Source: Bacteroidetes bacterium UBA5697 (GTDB taxonomy: Bacteria; Bacteroidota; Bacteroidia; B-17B0; Aurantibacillaceae). From it: DNA of 64,000 bases. Under the pieces are notes generated by a model. That model did not search any database, had not been told where the DNA came from, and saw only the letters and a list, made by a program, of their open reading frames with translations. Positions 29,463-38,526 of the stretch are shown piece by piece. Each line of letters begins with the position of its first letter. The stretch's first letter is position 1. The translations under genes and the position numbers were made by a program. The stretch spans positions 62,001 through 126,000 of the forward strand of contig DIHL01000023.1 in assembly GCA_002420145.1 (NCBI GenBank), written 5' to 3'.

Positions 29463-30005
29463 CTAAGCAAAAAAATTGGGAGGAGGATTTGTTTGAGAAA
29501 TAAAACCTGAGGAGATTTTAAAAACAGAATGAATGTGTGTGGGTTTTAAAATTGATTCTAAATGGTTAAGATCAAGTGTTGTTTTTGGAGCTAGGTATTT
29601 TAATGCGAAGAAACTTTTAAGTAAGTTAACTGGCTCTTTAGTTGTTTTGTTAGAATTAATATCATACAGAGAGGCGAATTGTTTTTTTAATTCCATTTCT
29701 TGTTCATCAGATACCACAGTTAATTCTATCTTAACGCCAATTGTTTTTATACAAACAATATCATATAAGATACCTTTATAAACAACTTCTTTATTTTCAT
29801 CTTCCCAAACAACTGTTTTAGAGTTAGTATATAATTCGCTCGGATTAATTTTGATGATGCTGTAATGAGTATGTGTTTTGTTTTGAAATACAAATGATTT
29901 AAATTCTTTTTTATAAGATTTTAAGTAGCATCTATGCATGAAGAAACTACCTGTAGAAAAAACAGTAATTAAAAAAAATGAAAATATGACACTTATTTTT
30001 TTCAA
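29463..30005 (-). CDS. Small exported protein upstream of TonB receptor (HYC_CC_PP-like, tentative)
   Basis: The ORF opens at 30044. A TTG at 30005 followed by two Lys codons starts a normal export signal ('KKISVIFSFFLITVFSTG') and is the preferred start (180 residues). After the signal comes 'MHRCYLKSYKKEFKSF' and the protein ends 'TNPPPNFFA'. A His-x-Cys motif near the signal and a double-proline tail recall the HYC_CC_PP family found beside Bacteroidota TonB receptors, but the paired cysteines of that family are not visible here. The link to the receptor rests on position: same strand, 88 bp upstream. Confidence 0.65.
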   Translation of the reverse strand: MKKISVIFSFFLITVFSTGSFFMHRCYLKSYKKEFKSFVFQNKTHTHYSIIKINPSELYTNSKTVVWEDENKEVVYKGILYDIVCIKTIGVKIELTVVSDEQEMELKKQFASLYDINSNKTTKEPVNLLKSFFALKYLAPKTTLDLNHLESILKPTHIHSVFKISSGFISQTNPPPNFFA

Positions 30006-30089
30006 TGAAATAGTTTTAATTAAACACAAAATCAAATATCTCAATTATTTTTAAAACCTAAGAGAGGGCTGCCCCTTACAATTTTTAAT

Positions 30090-31262
30090 TTATTCTCTTT
30101 TTATAAATATAGATAAATATATCACTACTAAAAAGCTAACACTGCCAGTTACTATAAAGGCTAAACTTGGACCGAAATTATACCACAATAAGCCTGTTAA
30201 AGTACTTGCAATCATGGTTAGTACACTTTGAAAGGCCGTATATGTTCCGATAGCGGTTGCGGTATCTTTTTTGTCACAGATATTACTAATCCACGCTTTT
30301 GATATTCCTTCAGTTGCCGCAGAGTAAACACCGTATAATAAAAACATAGCTCCTACCGCATAAAAATTATTACTTAAGCCTACTCCAAAATAAACAATGG
30401 TGAATATTACTAAACCAGCTATGTACATTTTTTTTAAACCTATTTTATCGGCAATGCTTCCTAATGGGAATGCAAACAATGCGTATATGAGGTTATAAAA
30501 AACAAAAACTCCAATAACTTGAGTATCGGTTAATCCAGATTCTTTGGCTTTTAATAATAGAAAAATATCAGAGCTATTAAATAAAGTAAAGGTTAGTAAT
30601 CCTAGCATTAATTTTCTATAATCTGGAGGCGCTTCTTTCCAATATTTTAAAAATGAGAATAATCCAACCTTTGTTTTTATTTCAGTGCGTACTTCGGTAT
30701 TTTTTGATTCTTTAATTAAAAGAGAACCAAAAACAGCTAAAACACCTGGTATAAATGCAATAAAGAATAATGTTTTGTAGTTTTCGGGATAAAAATAAAG
30801 GTATAGTAGGGCAAGAGACGGTCCAAGAACAGCTCCTAGAGTATCCATAGAACGATGGAAACCAAACACTTTTCCTTTTGTGGCAGGTGTAGCTTCATCA
30901 GATAAAATGGCATCTCTTGCACCAGTTCGTATTCCTTTTCCAAATCGATCGAGTGTTCTTGCAAAAATAACCCATAATGGAAAAGTGAAAACAGCCATTA
31001 AGGGCCTTGAAATGGTGCTTAAAGCATAACCAAATTGAACAAAAGGAACTCTTTTGCCTGTAGAATCGGAAAGTTTTCCAAAATAACCTTTGCTTAGTCC
31101 AGATGTTGCTTCTGCAATACCCTCTAAAATACCAATAAATATAACTGAAAAGCCAATGGATTGAAGGTAAACGGGAATAACAGGATATAACATTTCTCCT
31201 GCTATGTCTGTAAACAAACTAACAAATGATAATATCCAAATAGTTCGGGTAATATATTTCAT
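30090..31262 (-). CDS. MFS transporter (drug or metabolite efflux type)
   Basis: The 390-residue protein has about twelve membrane segments. The MFS signature between segments 2 and 3 is 'GYFGKLSDSTGKRVPF' (about residues 59-74), and 'LDRFGKGIRTGARDAILSD' (about 107-125) follows in loop 4-5. The latter is typical of a subgroup of 12-TM bacterial efflux carriers. The substrate is unknown. It sits between tRNA-Val, with its terminator, and the small protein at 29463, all on the minus strand. Confidence 0.85.
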   Translation of the reverse strand: MKYITRTIWILSFVSLFTDIAGEMLYPVIPVYLQSIGFSVIFIGILEGIAEATSGLSKGYFGKLSDSTGKRVPFVQFGYALSTISRPLMAVFTFPLWVIFARTLDRFGKGIRTGARDAILSDEATPATKGKVFGFHRSMDTLGAVLGPSLALLYLYFYPENYKTLFFIAFIPGVLAVFGSLLIKESKNTEVRTEIKTKVGLFSFLKYWKEAPPDYRKLMLGLLTFTLFNSSDIFLLLKAKESGLTDTQVIGVFVFYNLIYALFAFPLGSIADKIGLKKMYIAGLVIFTIVYFGVGLSNNFYAVGAMFLLYGVYSAATEGISKAWISNICDKKDTATAIGTYTAFQSVLTMIASTLTGLLWYNFGPSLAFIVTGSVSFLVVIYLSIFIKRE

Positions 31263-31297
31263 TAGCTAGTAAATGTTTTCAAGAGTCTTTAAATAAA

Positions 31298-31323
31298 AAA
31301 ACCCTAGTATTTACTAGGGTTTT
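31298..31323 (-). terminator. Rho-independent terminator of tRNA-Val
   Basis: AAACCCTAGTA pairs with its complement around a short loop. On the minus strand the hairpin is followed by a seven-base T run. It lies six bases downstream of tRNA-Val. Confidence 0.9.
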
Positions 31324-31328
31324 AGTGG

Positions 31329-31403
31329 TGGGAGATACAGGGTTCGAACCTGTGACCCCCTGCTTGTAAGGCAGGTGCTCTGAACCAGCTGAGCTAATCT
31401 CCC
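31329..31403 (-). tRNA. tRNA-Val (TAC anticodon)
   Basis: On the minus strand GGGAGAT (plus 31397-31403) pairs with ATCTCCC (plus 31330-31336). The D-arm is AGCTCAGCTGGTTCAGAGC, the anticodon stem CCTGC/GCAGG holds loop CTTACAA with anticodon TAC, and the T-arm contains GGTTCGAACC. The discriminator is A. CCA is not encoded. Confidence 0.96.
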
Positions 31404-31478
31404 GAATCGGGTTGCAAATATAAATGCTTTTTTTAAACTAGCAAAAAAAATGTGGTTTTTTTTCAAAAAAAAGTGAAT

Positions 31479-33749
31479 TTATTCTTTTATCAATTTACCA
31501 ATTTTAAGGTTAGTGTTTTTATGGCTTAGTTGATAAAAATAAACGCCATGAGGTAAAGCTTCAATATTTACAGAAGAGTTTTTATCATATAGTTCTTTTT
31601 TTAGAACTAGTTCTCCAATAGCATTTGATATTTCTATTGTGTAACTTGAAAATTCGGTTAAGAAATCGATACTCAAAATATCTTTCACTGGATTGGGATA
31701 CACATTTGCATGATTATTATCCAACTCGTTTACGCCTATTGCACATGGAGTAACAAGTATTGTAACATTTGTTGTCGGAAAACAAAGTCCATCATTTGAA
31801 CCCGTTAATACATAATTTGTATTTATAGTTGGTGATACAACCACAGTGCTTGATGTTGATCCAATAGGACTCCAGGTATAATTTGTTGCGCCTGTTGCTG
31901 TTAACGTTGCAGTTTGCCCAGGACATAAAGTATCAGATGAAGTAGTTGCACTAATGGAAGGATTTAAACAGACTAAACGAATAGATAAGCTATCAATACC
32001 TAAATCAGTATTTCCGTTATCTGCATTTCCTTTAAATTTTACAACACAAGATGGTGTATTGACTGCGTTATAATAAATTGTTTTTTTAGTCCAAGTGGTT
32101 TGAGTTGGATAGTAGCCTTTTATACTAAAAGAAATCCCAGCATCTGATGACAGTAATACATTTAAAAAATCTGTGCCATTAGGATTGATGTAGTAAAATG
32201 AAATGGCATACTTCGCATTTTGATTAAAGTTTACTAAAACATCTAAATCTCCTTTTGCGTTAGCCGTGGCTTGTGTAGAGTGAAAATTTGCACAGCCAGC
32301 TCCACTATGCGGCATCACATTTCCTGTAGTAGCTGAGGTCCAACTTGCTGAAACGCCGTCATTTTGTTGTCTCCAGGCATTATCGCCAGTTAATGGACTA
32401 CTTCTCCAATGAAGATTATCTGGAACATTGCGAGTAGCACAACCATTTTGCCACACATTATCAAATGTTTCGTAATAAGGAATGTTTGCATAAGTAACGG
32501 GCACAGCGGCCGCAACATAAACAGAAGTTGAAGCAACAGAATTACTTCCACAAGATAAAATACAACGGTAATAAGTTGAGGTATTTACCATCTGTGTTGT
32601 AGTTGAAGAATTGGCTCCAAAAATAGTTGTCCAAGTCGTATTATTTGGTGAAGATTGCCATTGGTAGGAGATGCCAGACCAAGGAGAATTTCCAACTAAA
32701 CTAAAGGTAATGGAATTTCCTGCACAAGAAGTAGTTGAACTAGCAATGGCATTTCCGCCTGTAGGGCTACCTCCAACTGTAACTAAACTTGATACTGAAT
32801 TTGCTGAAAATGTTCCGCAAGAAACAATACACCTATAGTAAGCGGTTGAGCTCACAACTTGAGTCATTGTTGAATTTGTGAAAGTAGGTAAGCTAGTCCA
32901 AGTACTATTATTTGGTGAAGATTGCCATTGATAAGATAATCCGAGTGCTATAGTTGAACCATTGAGTCCAAAGTTTACATTTTGAGAACCACAAATTGTT
33001 GAAGAACTAACCGTTGTTGTCCCGGCATTTGGTGTACCAGAGCATGGTACATTTAAACAGCTATAACTTGTGGTTCTACAAGTATTGTCAGTTGCACAAG
33101 ATGAGTTGCCAGAAACATGAAGCCTATAATTTCCGGTAGAGGTAATGTTTGCAGATAAAGGAGTGGTTCCTGCATACAAAATATTATTAGAAGCATCAGT
33201 AAGTGTTAAGTAGTCTGTTGTAGTGGATGAGTAAAAAGTAAAAGCTCCTGTTACACCTATATTTAATTGACTGTATTCTCCTGCCCAATTACAAGTAGAA
33301 ATAGTTCCAGAACTACAAGTTGTAATGGTTGCACTTCCAAAGGCTGATGTACTGATGCAGCCTCCAGTTGTAGCCGTTCCACAAGCATAAGTTGTTACTC
33401 TACAAATATTATCTGTTCCACAAGAAGAATTTGTGTTGACATGCAACCTGTAATTACCATTAGAAGGAATTGTAGCAACTAATGGAACACTGCCTGATGC
33501 AATAACTACATTTGCTGCAGTTGTTAGTGTTAGGTAATCTGTGCCTATAGAAGAATTAAAGGTATATGTGCCAACTGTATTAAAGGTGAGAGAACTGTAT
33601 TCGGTTGCCCAATTACATGTAGTGATTGTTCCACTTGAACATGAACTGATAGTTGCTGTTCCGTATGGAGTTGTATTAAAACATTGACTGAATCCTAAAA
33701 ACGAATTAAGACAAATAAGAATACATAAAATCAAAAATTGTTTTTTCAT
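31479..33749 (-). CDS. Ig-like and pre-peptidase-type multidomain surface protein, T9SS type A
   Basis: The 756-residue exported protein contains two similar N-terminal units of about 105 residues ('TATISSCSSGTITTCNWA' and 'SATITTCSSGTISTCNWA', each with 'NYRLHV' and paired Cys). Two Ig-like domains follow ('LSYQWQSSPNNSTWTSL' and 'ISYQWQSSPNNTTWTTI'). Next is a jelly-roll domain starting 'PYYETFDNVWQNGC', another Ig-like domain, and a type A sorting domain ('VYPNPVKDILSIDF', 'KELYDKNSSVNIEALPHG'). It is probably an adhesive surface protein. It is the last gene of the Kelch operon, 5 bp behind the gene at 33755. Confidence 0.88.
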   Translation of the reverse strand: MKKQFLILCILICLNSFLGFSQCFNTTPYGTATISSCSSGTITTCNWATEYSSLTFNTVGTYTFNSSIGTDYLTLTTAANVVIASGSVPLVATIPSNGNYRLHVNTNSSCGTDNICRVTTYACGTATTGGCISTSAFGSATITTCSSGTISTCNWAGEYSQLNIGVTGAFTFYSSTTTDYLTLTDASNNILYAGTTPLSANITSTGNYRLHVSGNSSCATDNTCRTTSYSCLNVPCSGTPNAGTTTVSSSTICGSQNVNFGLNGSTIALGLSYQWQSSPNNSTWTSLPTFTNSTMTQVVSSTAYYRCIVSCGTFSANSVSSLVTVGGSPTGGNAIASSTTSCAGNSITFSLVGNSPWSGISYQWQSSPNNTTWTTIFGANSSTTTQMVNTSTYYRCILSCGSNSVASTSVYVAAAVPVTYANIPYYETFDNVWQNGCATRNVPDNLHWRSSPLTGDNAWRQQNDGVSASWTSATTGNVMPHSGAGCANFHSTQATANAKGDLDVLVNFNQNAKYAISFYYINPNGTDFLNVLLSSDAGISFSIKGYYPTQTTWTKKTIYYNAVNTPSCVVKFKGNADNGNTDLGIDSLSIRLVCLNPSISATTSSDTLCPGQTATLTATGATNYTWSPIGSTSSTVVVSPTINTNYVLTGSNDGLCFPTTNVTILVTPCAIGVNELDNNHANVYPNPVKDILSIDFLTEFSSYTIEISNAIGELVLKKELYDKNSSVNIEALPHGVYFYQLSHKNTNLKIGKLIKE

Positions 33750-33754
33750 GAGTT

Positions 33755-34951
33755 CTAATGCGTTTTAATTATTTTTTTGGTGGCAATTAATTTAGAGGAT
33801 TCTATGACACTAACATTATAAGTTCCTTGTTTTAAAACACTCACATTAATTTCTGTTTCTAATAAGTTATTCATGTTTTGTTGAAGAACTATTTTTCCTT
33901 GAACATCAGTAATTGAAATGCTACTATTTTTAAATTTATCTAACACGACTACTTTTAATTTATCAATGACAGGATTAGGGTAAATAATTTGAATAGCATT
34001 TTCAATTTGATTTTCATGAACGCTTACATCTAAATTTGGAGAATATTTCCAGACGTCGTATTTGTAGGAGTTATCAAAACCACAACAAACGTAAGCTTCG
34101 TTATTTAATACAAATGCATTTGCGCCTTCACGAGCAGTTCCACTAAAGTTTGCTATTTGTGACCATGTATTTAAATAGGGATTATATTGCCACATATCTT
34201 GTGCGTAGTTTAATGTATTATCATAACCTAAGCCTACAAAACCAGTATTTCCAATCGTAAAGCTTGTTGCGTTGTATCTTGGTGTTCCTGGGAAATTTTG
34301 TTTTACGGCCCAACTATTAGTGGTTGGATTATAAGCCCAGGTATCATTTTTAAATGAGCCATCGTAGCCGCAAGATATATAACAGTTTCCGTTTCCTATA
34401 AAAACGCAAGCTAATTTCCGAGCTGACGAACTAAAATTTGTTTTGGCAGACCAAGTATTTGTATTAGCATCATATTCCCACCAATCATTTAAGTAACCAC
34501 TGGATGATTGTCCTAATCCTACATAGCCTTTCCCGTTTAGCGAAACACCACAGGCTGCTTTTCTTGGAGCACCTCCAATATCTGCTTTTTGAGTCCAAGC
34601 TAAACTCAAGGTATCAAATTCCCAAAAGTCGTTTGTGTATTGCACTAGTCCTTGTCCCGATCCAAAATAACCCTTGCCTCCTATAGAAAAGGAAATAGCA
34701 TTTAACCGAGGCATGGCAGGAAAGTCTGTAATTTTTTCCCACACATCAAAACTTTGATAGTATCTGTATAGGCTATTTTTGTAGTTGGCGCCATCATAAC
34801 CATTGGTAATGTAAGCTTTATCGTTTACAACAAATGCAGATGCTCCTGTGCGAGGATTCCCTGTAAAATCGCTTACTTTAACCCAGGTATTAGGAGTTGT
34901 GGCAAAACCAACGAAAGAGAGCAATAAAAAAATATTTAAATAAAATCGCAT
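33755..34951 (-). CDS. Kelch-repeat surface protein, T9SS type A (paralogue 3)
   Basis: The 398-residue exported protein has about six Kelch beta-propeller blades (for example 'TNTWSAKTNFSSSARKLA' and 'WQYNPYLNTWSQIANFSG'), followed by a linker and a type A sorting domain ('IIYPNPVIDKLKVVVLD', 'KIIKTH' end). The blades would form a six-bladed propeller, usually a protein- or glycan-binding surface. It is the third of three consecutive Kelch genes, separated by 7 bp from the gene at 34959 and by 5 bp from the one at 31479. Confidence 0.88.
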   Translation of the reverse strand: MRFYLNIFLLLSFVGFATTPNTWVKVSDFTGNPRTGASAFVVNDKAYITNGYDGANYKNSLYRYYQSFDVWEKITDFPAMPRLNAISFSIGGKGYFGSGQGLVQYTNDFWEFDTLSLAWTQKADIGGAPRKAACGVSLNGKGYVGLGQSSSGYLNDWWEYDANTNTWSAKTNFSSSARKLACVFIGNGNCYISCGYDGSFKNDTWAYNPTTNSWAVKQNFPGTPRYNATSFTIGNTGFVGLGYDNTLNYAQDMWQYNPYLNTWSQIANFSGTAREGANAFVLNNEAYVCCGFDNSYKYDVWKYSPNLDVSVHENQIENAIQIIYPNPVIDKLKVVVLDKFKNSSISITDVQGKIVLQQNMNNLLETEINVSVLKQGTYNVSVIESSKLIATKKIIKTH

Positions 34952-34958
34952 AAATAAG

Positions 34959-36188
34959 TTAGAGTAAAATTATTTTTTTAGCAGATAACAGTTGATCTTT
35001 ATTTTGAATAGAAATAAAATATAATCCTGCATTTAAATCTGTTCTATTTATTTTAAATTGTTTAGAATTAATAGATTCAGTTTTAACTAATTTACCTGAT
35101 GCATCAAAAATGGATGCCGTCGCATTTTTAAGTTCGGCTTCTAATACAATAGTTAAATCATCACTTGATACAGGATTTGGGAATATTGAAAACAAGGATT
35201 GATTGTTGTCATATTCTTGAATACCAACTTGAGAATCTAATTTGTAAAAATCTTGTTTAGTTCCTCCTGTCGATTTACCTGTTCCCATGTATCCAATATT
35301 ATTAATAGAAAAAGCAGCAGCACTTCTTCTTCCGTCTCCACTAAATGTACATGTATAGTTCCATGTATTTGCATTTACATCAAACCACCAAGTGTCGTCG
35401 GTAAACGAACCATCGCTTCCCATGCCAACAACAACTTTATTGTTTATAGTAAAAGACCACGAACCTGTTCTGCCTGAAACTGGAAAATCTGTTTTTCTTG
35501 TCCATGTATTTGTTGATGGATTAAATTCCCACCAATCATTTTGAAAATAACTATCATCTTTTCCTAAGCCATAATATATTTTATTATTTAAAGAAGTTCC
35601 AGTTCCAGCTTCTCTTCCCCCGCTACTGTTTGGATTGCCTGGAAAACTTGCTTTTGCAGTCCAATTATCTGTTAAAGGATTGTATTCGTAGACATTACTA
35701 TATAACGTCCAATCGTCAGCTCCACCAATAACATAACCTTTTCCGTTGCAACTAATTCCAGTAGATCTAAATGCGGTAATAGGCACATTTGCTTTATTAG
35801 TCCATGTATTTAATGTTGGATCGTACATCCAAAATTCATTAAAAATATTCCCAATACTTGAAATCTCATCATCAATGCCACCTCCCACATAGCCTTTGCC
35901 ATTTATTTCAAAACCAAAAGAGGCTCTTCTGTAACTTGCTGGCAGGTTTGCTTTTTGAGTCCAATAATTAAACACAGGGTCGTATTCCCATAAGTCATTA
36001 TAGCAATTATCATTTGTATCTAAACCACAAGTTACATAGCCTTTGCCATTAATGCTAAAACTAGTTGCCTCATATCGTTTGCCATTACCAAGTGCTTTTA
36101 ATTTTGTCCATTGCCATGCAGAGTAGGCGTTGATAGAAAATGCAAAAAGTATAAATGTGCAAAGAACTTTAATAGAGTTTTTTGTCAT
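34959..36188 (-). CDS. Kelch-repeat surface protein, T9SS type A (paralogue 2)
   Basis: The 409-residue exported protein has a signal peptide ending near 'INAYSA' and Kelch blades such as 'DPVFNYWTQKANLPASYRR', 'NPLTDNWTAKASFPGNP' and 'NPSTNTWTRKTDFPVSGR'. The type A sorting domain contains 'FSIFPNPVSSDDLTIVLE' and 'SAKKIILL'. The general pattern is shared with both neighbours, but loops between blades differ, so binding targets may differ. It is 3 bp downstream of paralogue 1. Confidence 0.88.
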   Translation of the reverse strand: MTKNSIKVLCTFILFAFSINAYSAWQWTKLKALGNGKRYEATSFSINGKGYVTCGLDTNDNCYNDLWEYDPVFNYWTQKANLPASYRRASFGFEINGKGYVGGGIDDEISSIGNIFNEFWMYDPTLNTWTNKANVPITAFRSTGISCNGKGYVIGGADDWTLYSNVYEYNPLTDNWTAKASFPGNPNSSGGREAGTGTSLNNKIYYGLGKDDSYFQNDWWEFNPSTNTWTRKTDFPVSGRTGSWSFTINNKVVVGMGSDGSFTDDTWWFDVNANTWNYTCTFSGDGRRSAAAFSINNIGYMGTGKSTGGTKQDFYKLDSQVGIQEYDNNQSLFSIFPNPVSSDDLTIVLEAELKNATASIFDASGKLVKTESINSKQFKINRTDLNAGLYFISIQNKDQLLSAKKIILL

Positions 36189-36191
36189 AAC

Positions 36192-37376
36192 TTAATTAAT
36201 AATAATTTTTTTTGCTGTTATAATTTCTTTTTTATCAATTAATGAAATAAGATAAACTCCTTTAGATAAATGAGAAACAGGAATAGAATAATTTATTGTT
36301 TCTATATTTTCTGATGCGACTTCTTTACCATCAAGAGAGAATATTTTTAAGATGAGTGTTTTATCAAGGTACTCCTCATTTAGTTTAATATTTAAAAAGT
36401 CGCTTGTAGGATTTGGAAATACAGAAATTGAATTTGATTTATCATATTCATTCACTCCAACAGCAACTTTCCATTCGTAGGCCCAAAAATCTGCTAAGTT
36501 TGTTCCGTTTGTTCCTGTCCCAAAATATACATTATCTCCAATAGTAATACACGGCACAAAATGACGACGTACTCCTGGAAAAGATTTTGGAATTGTGTCC
36601 CAAACATTTAGAGTAGGGTCATAAAAATAAAAATCTTTTAAATCATTTGGACTATCAAAGGCCGTTGTGCCTAATCCAATGTATCCTTGCCCTCTAACCG
36701 AAAATCCAGCAGCGGCTATTCTTCCAACACCTATGTATGATGCCTTTGTAGTAACACTGTTTGTTGCGGGATCATACATGTATAACGTATTTGAAAAAGA
36801 AGGTAAGTAATACGCTTTGTTATTAATAACAAAAGAAGCACCATGCCAACTACCCGGCATTGTATTATTAGCAAGCGTCCAAACATCCGTTATTGGATTG
36901 TATGAATATAGTTCGTTTGAGTTTCCTAATCCTAAATAGCCTAATCCATTTATTGCAAATGAGATGTGACCATCGTTATTAAGTGGGCATGGTGCTTTAG
37001 CTGTCCATGTGTTTGCAATTGGGTCAAACTCATAAAAATCATAACACGCTCCTATCGTTTCACTATCTCCAGATCCCATGTATCCTTTATTACCAATAGT
37101 AAATCCAACAGCCCCATGACTTTGGTGAGGGTAATTAGCTTTTTGAGACCATGAGTTAGTTGCTGGATCATATTCCCACCAATCTTGAAAACCAACATTG
37201 ACACTGCCAGAACTCACATGACCTAAGCCATAATATACTTTTTGCCCTATGCCAATACCACTCGCCCTGTGTCTGCCAACACCAGGATAGCCAGTTTTGT
37301 TGTTCCAAACAAATTTGTCGCAAAATCCTTGATAGGAAATTAAGAGAATACAAAAAACTAAAAGTGATTTTTTCAT
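36192..37376 (-). CDS. Kelch-repeat surface protein, T9SS type A (paralogue 1)
   Basis: The 394-residue exported protein has a signal peptide and Kelch blades including 'DPATNSWSQKANYPHQSHG', 'DPIANTWTAKAPCPLNNDG' and 'DPTLNVWDTIPKSFPGVRR'. The type A sorting domain follows ('ISVFPNPTSDFLNIKL', 'TAKKIIIN'). It is the first of the three tandem Kelch genes, 5 bp behind the small lipoprotein gene. A shared transcript from about 37762 to 31479 is likely. Confidence 0.88.
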   Translation of the reverse strand: MKKSLLVFCILLISYQGFCDKFVWNNKTGYPGVGRHRASGIGIGQKVYYGLGHVSSGSVNVGFQDWWEYDPATNSWSQKANYPHQSHGAVGFTIGNKGYMGSGDSETIGACYDFYEFDPIANTWTAKAPCPLNNDGHISFAINGLGYLGLGNSNELYSYNPITDVWTLANNTMPGSWHGASFVINNKAYYLPSFSNTLYMYDPATNSVTTKASYIGVGRIAAAGFSVRGQGYIGLGTTAFDSPNDLKDFYFYDPTLNVWDTIPKSFPGVRRHFVPCITIGDNVYFGTGTNGTNLADFWAYEWKVAVGVNEYDKSNSISVFPNPTSDFLNIKLNEEYLDKTLILKIFSLDGKEVASENIETINYSIPVSHLSKGVYLISLIDKKEIITAKKIIIN

Positions 37377-37381
37377 TCGAA

Positions 37382-37762
37382 TTATGGTATTAATATTTTT
37401 AAACTATCTAATTCTTGTTTGGATACAGAAGGAGGCATGATGTTATTTTTCAATTTATGAATTACCAAATTAGCAACGAGTTCAGCTTTTTCTTGTGATG
37501 AAAAAGCAGTATTACCAGGTAAAGATGGAATTGAGTTTTGGTGAATGAATAAGGAGCCATCTACCAAAATATTATACCCATAACCTAACTTGGGATTTAA
37601 ACTATCTACTAAAAAACATTGAGGAGAAAAATCTGGAGTTGCACTTGATGCTACTGTTTGAGCTAGATTATTATTTTGTATATAAGGCTGTTCTGCTTTT
37701 TCTGATTGAGAAGAGCAAGATATTAAAAAGATGAAAATAAAATAAAGTAGATGTTTAACCAT
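37382..37762 (-). CDS. Small lipoprotein at the head of the Kelch operon
   Basis: The 126-residue protein has a lipoprotein signal with lipobox LISC ('HLLYFIFIFLISC') and an Asn/Gln/Ser-rich spacer. The rest is an unfamiliar domain containing 'GYGYNILVDGSLFIHQNSI' and a helical 'SSQEKAELVANLVIHKLKN' stretch. The end of the domain resembles short periplasmic DUF4907-like proteins, but I cannot name it with certainty. As first gene of the operon it may help to assemble or anchor the Kelch proteins; this is a guess from position. Confidence 0.8.
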   Translation of the reverse strand: MVKHLLYFIFIFLISCSSQSEKAEQPYIQNNNLAQTVASSATPDFSPQCFLVDSLNPKLGYGYNILVDGSLFIHQNSIPSLPGNTAFSSQEKAELVANLVIHKLKNNIMPPSVSKQELDSLKILIP

Positions 37763-37878
37763 ACATATTAAGCCTTGAGTTAATTGAATGTTATGTTAAA
37801 GTAAATATAAAAAGAAAACCAGATAATTCACTTCATAATGAGTAAACCATCTGGTTGAATGAGTGTAAAAGCTATTAT

Positions 37879-38526
37879 TTAAGCTTCATAAAAGTAAATC
37901 TTAATTTGAGCAGCATCCTTTAAGAAATCTATTTTATGAATGGAATATCTGTGAACATTGAATCCAGTTCTTAACTTTAGGTCAGCTAATAATTCATCCT
38001 GTTTCCCTTCTTTAATCATTTCAATATTTTCATATAAAATAGTTTTTACATTTTCCTTTTTCATGAAAATATTACTTTCTAATAAATAAGTGACAAGCAA
38101 AACCACTGCGTTAATGCCAATTAAAAACAGATATTCAATGTTGTCAGAGGTGTCTTTAATTTTTGTGACTGCTGACACTAAACCAATGGCAATTACCAAA
38201 AACAGATAGGTCATATCTTTAATAGCAATTTCTTCTGTTTTGTAACGCAGCATACTAAATACTGCAAATAAACCAAAAGCAGCTCCCATCGATAAATCTA
38301 CCTTATTTAATAAGAAAGAAAATAAAAAGATGATAAAGTTAAATATGAAATACGTAAAAAATAATTCACGGTGTTTGTAAATAGGATAGTAAATAAATCT
38401 CACTAAAATAAAAACGGCACACAAATCGATTAATAATCTGAAAAGTAATTTAGCGGATATTTTTTGAAATTCTTCGTAGCCAGAAAAACTTTCAGCAGCA
38501 TCGCTAGCAATTTGTAATAACATCAT
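37879..38526 (-). CDS. DUF4956 membrane protein of the polyphosphate polymerase cluster
   Basis: The 215-residue protein has four to five membrane segments (about residues 25-160) with 'MGAAFGLFAVFSMLRYKTEE', typical of DUF4956, and a soluble C-terminal domain. DUF4956 genes regularly neighbour VTC-type polyphosphate polymerase genes, as here, where it overlaps the VTC gene by 4 bp (ATGA-like coupling). It may be the membrane partner of that enzyme, perhaps a channel for product, but this is not proven. It closes the operon. Confidence 0.9.
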   Translation of the reverse strand: MMLLQIASDAAESFSGYEEFQKISAKLLFRLLIDLCAVFILVRFIYYPIYKHRELFFTYFIFNFIIFLFSFLLNKVDLSMGAAFGLFAVFSMLRYKTEEIAIKDMTYLFLVIAIGLVSAVTKIKDTSDNIEYLFLIGINAVVLLVTYLLESNIFMKKENVKTILYENIEMIKEGKQDELLADLKLRTGFNVHRYSIHKIDFLKDAAQIKIYFYEA

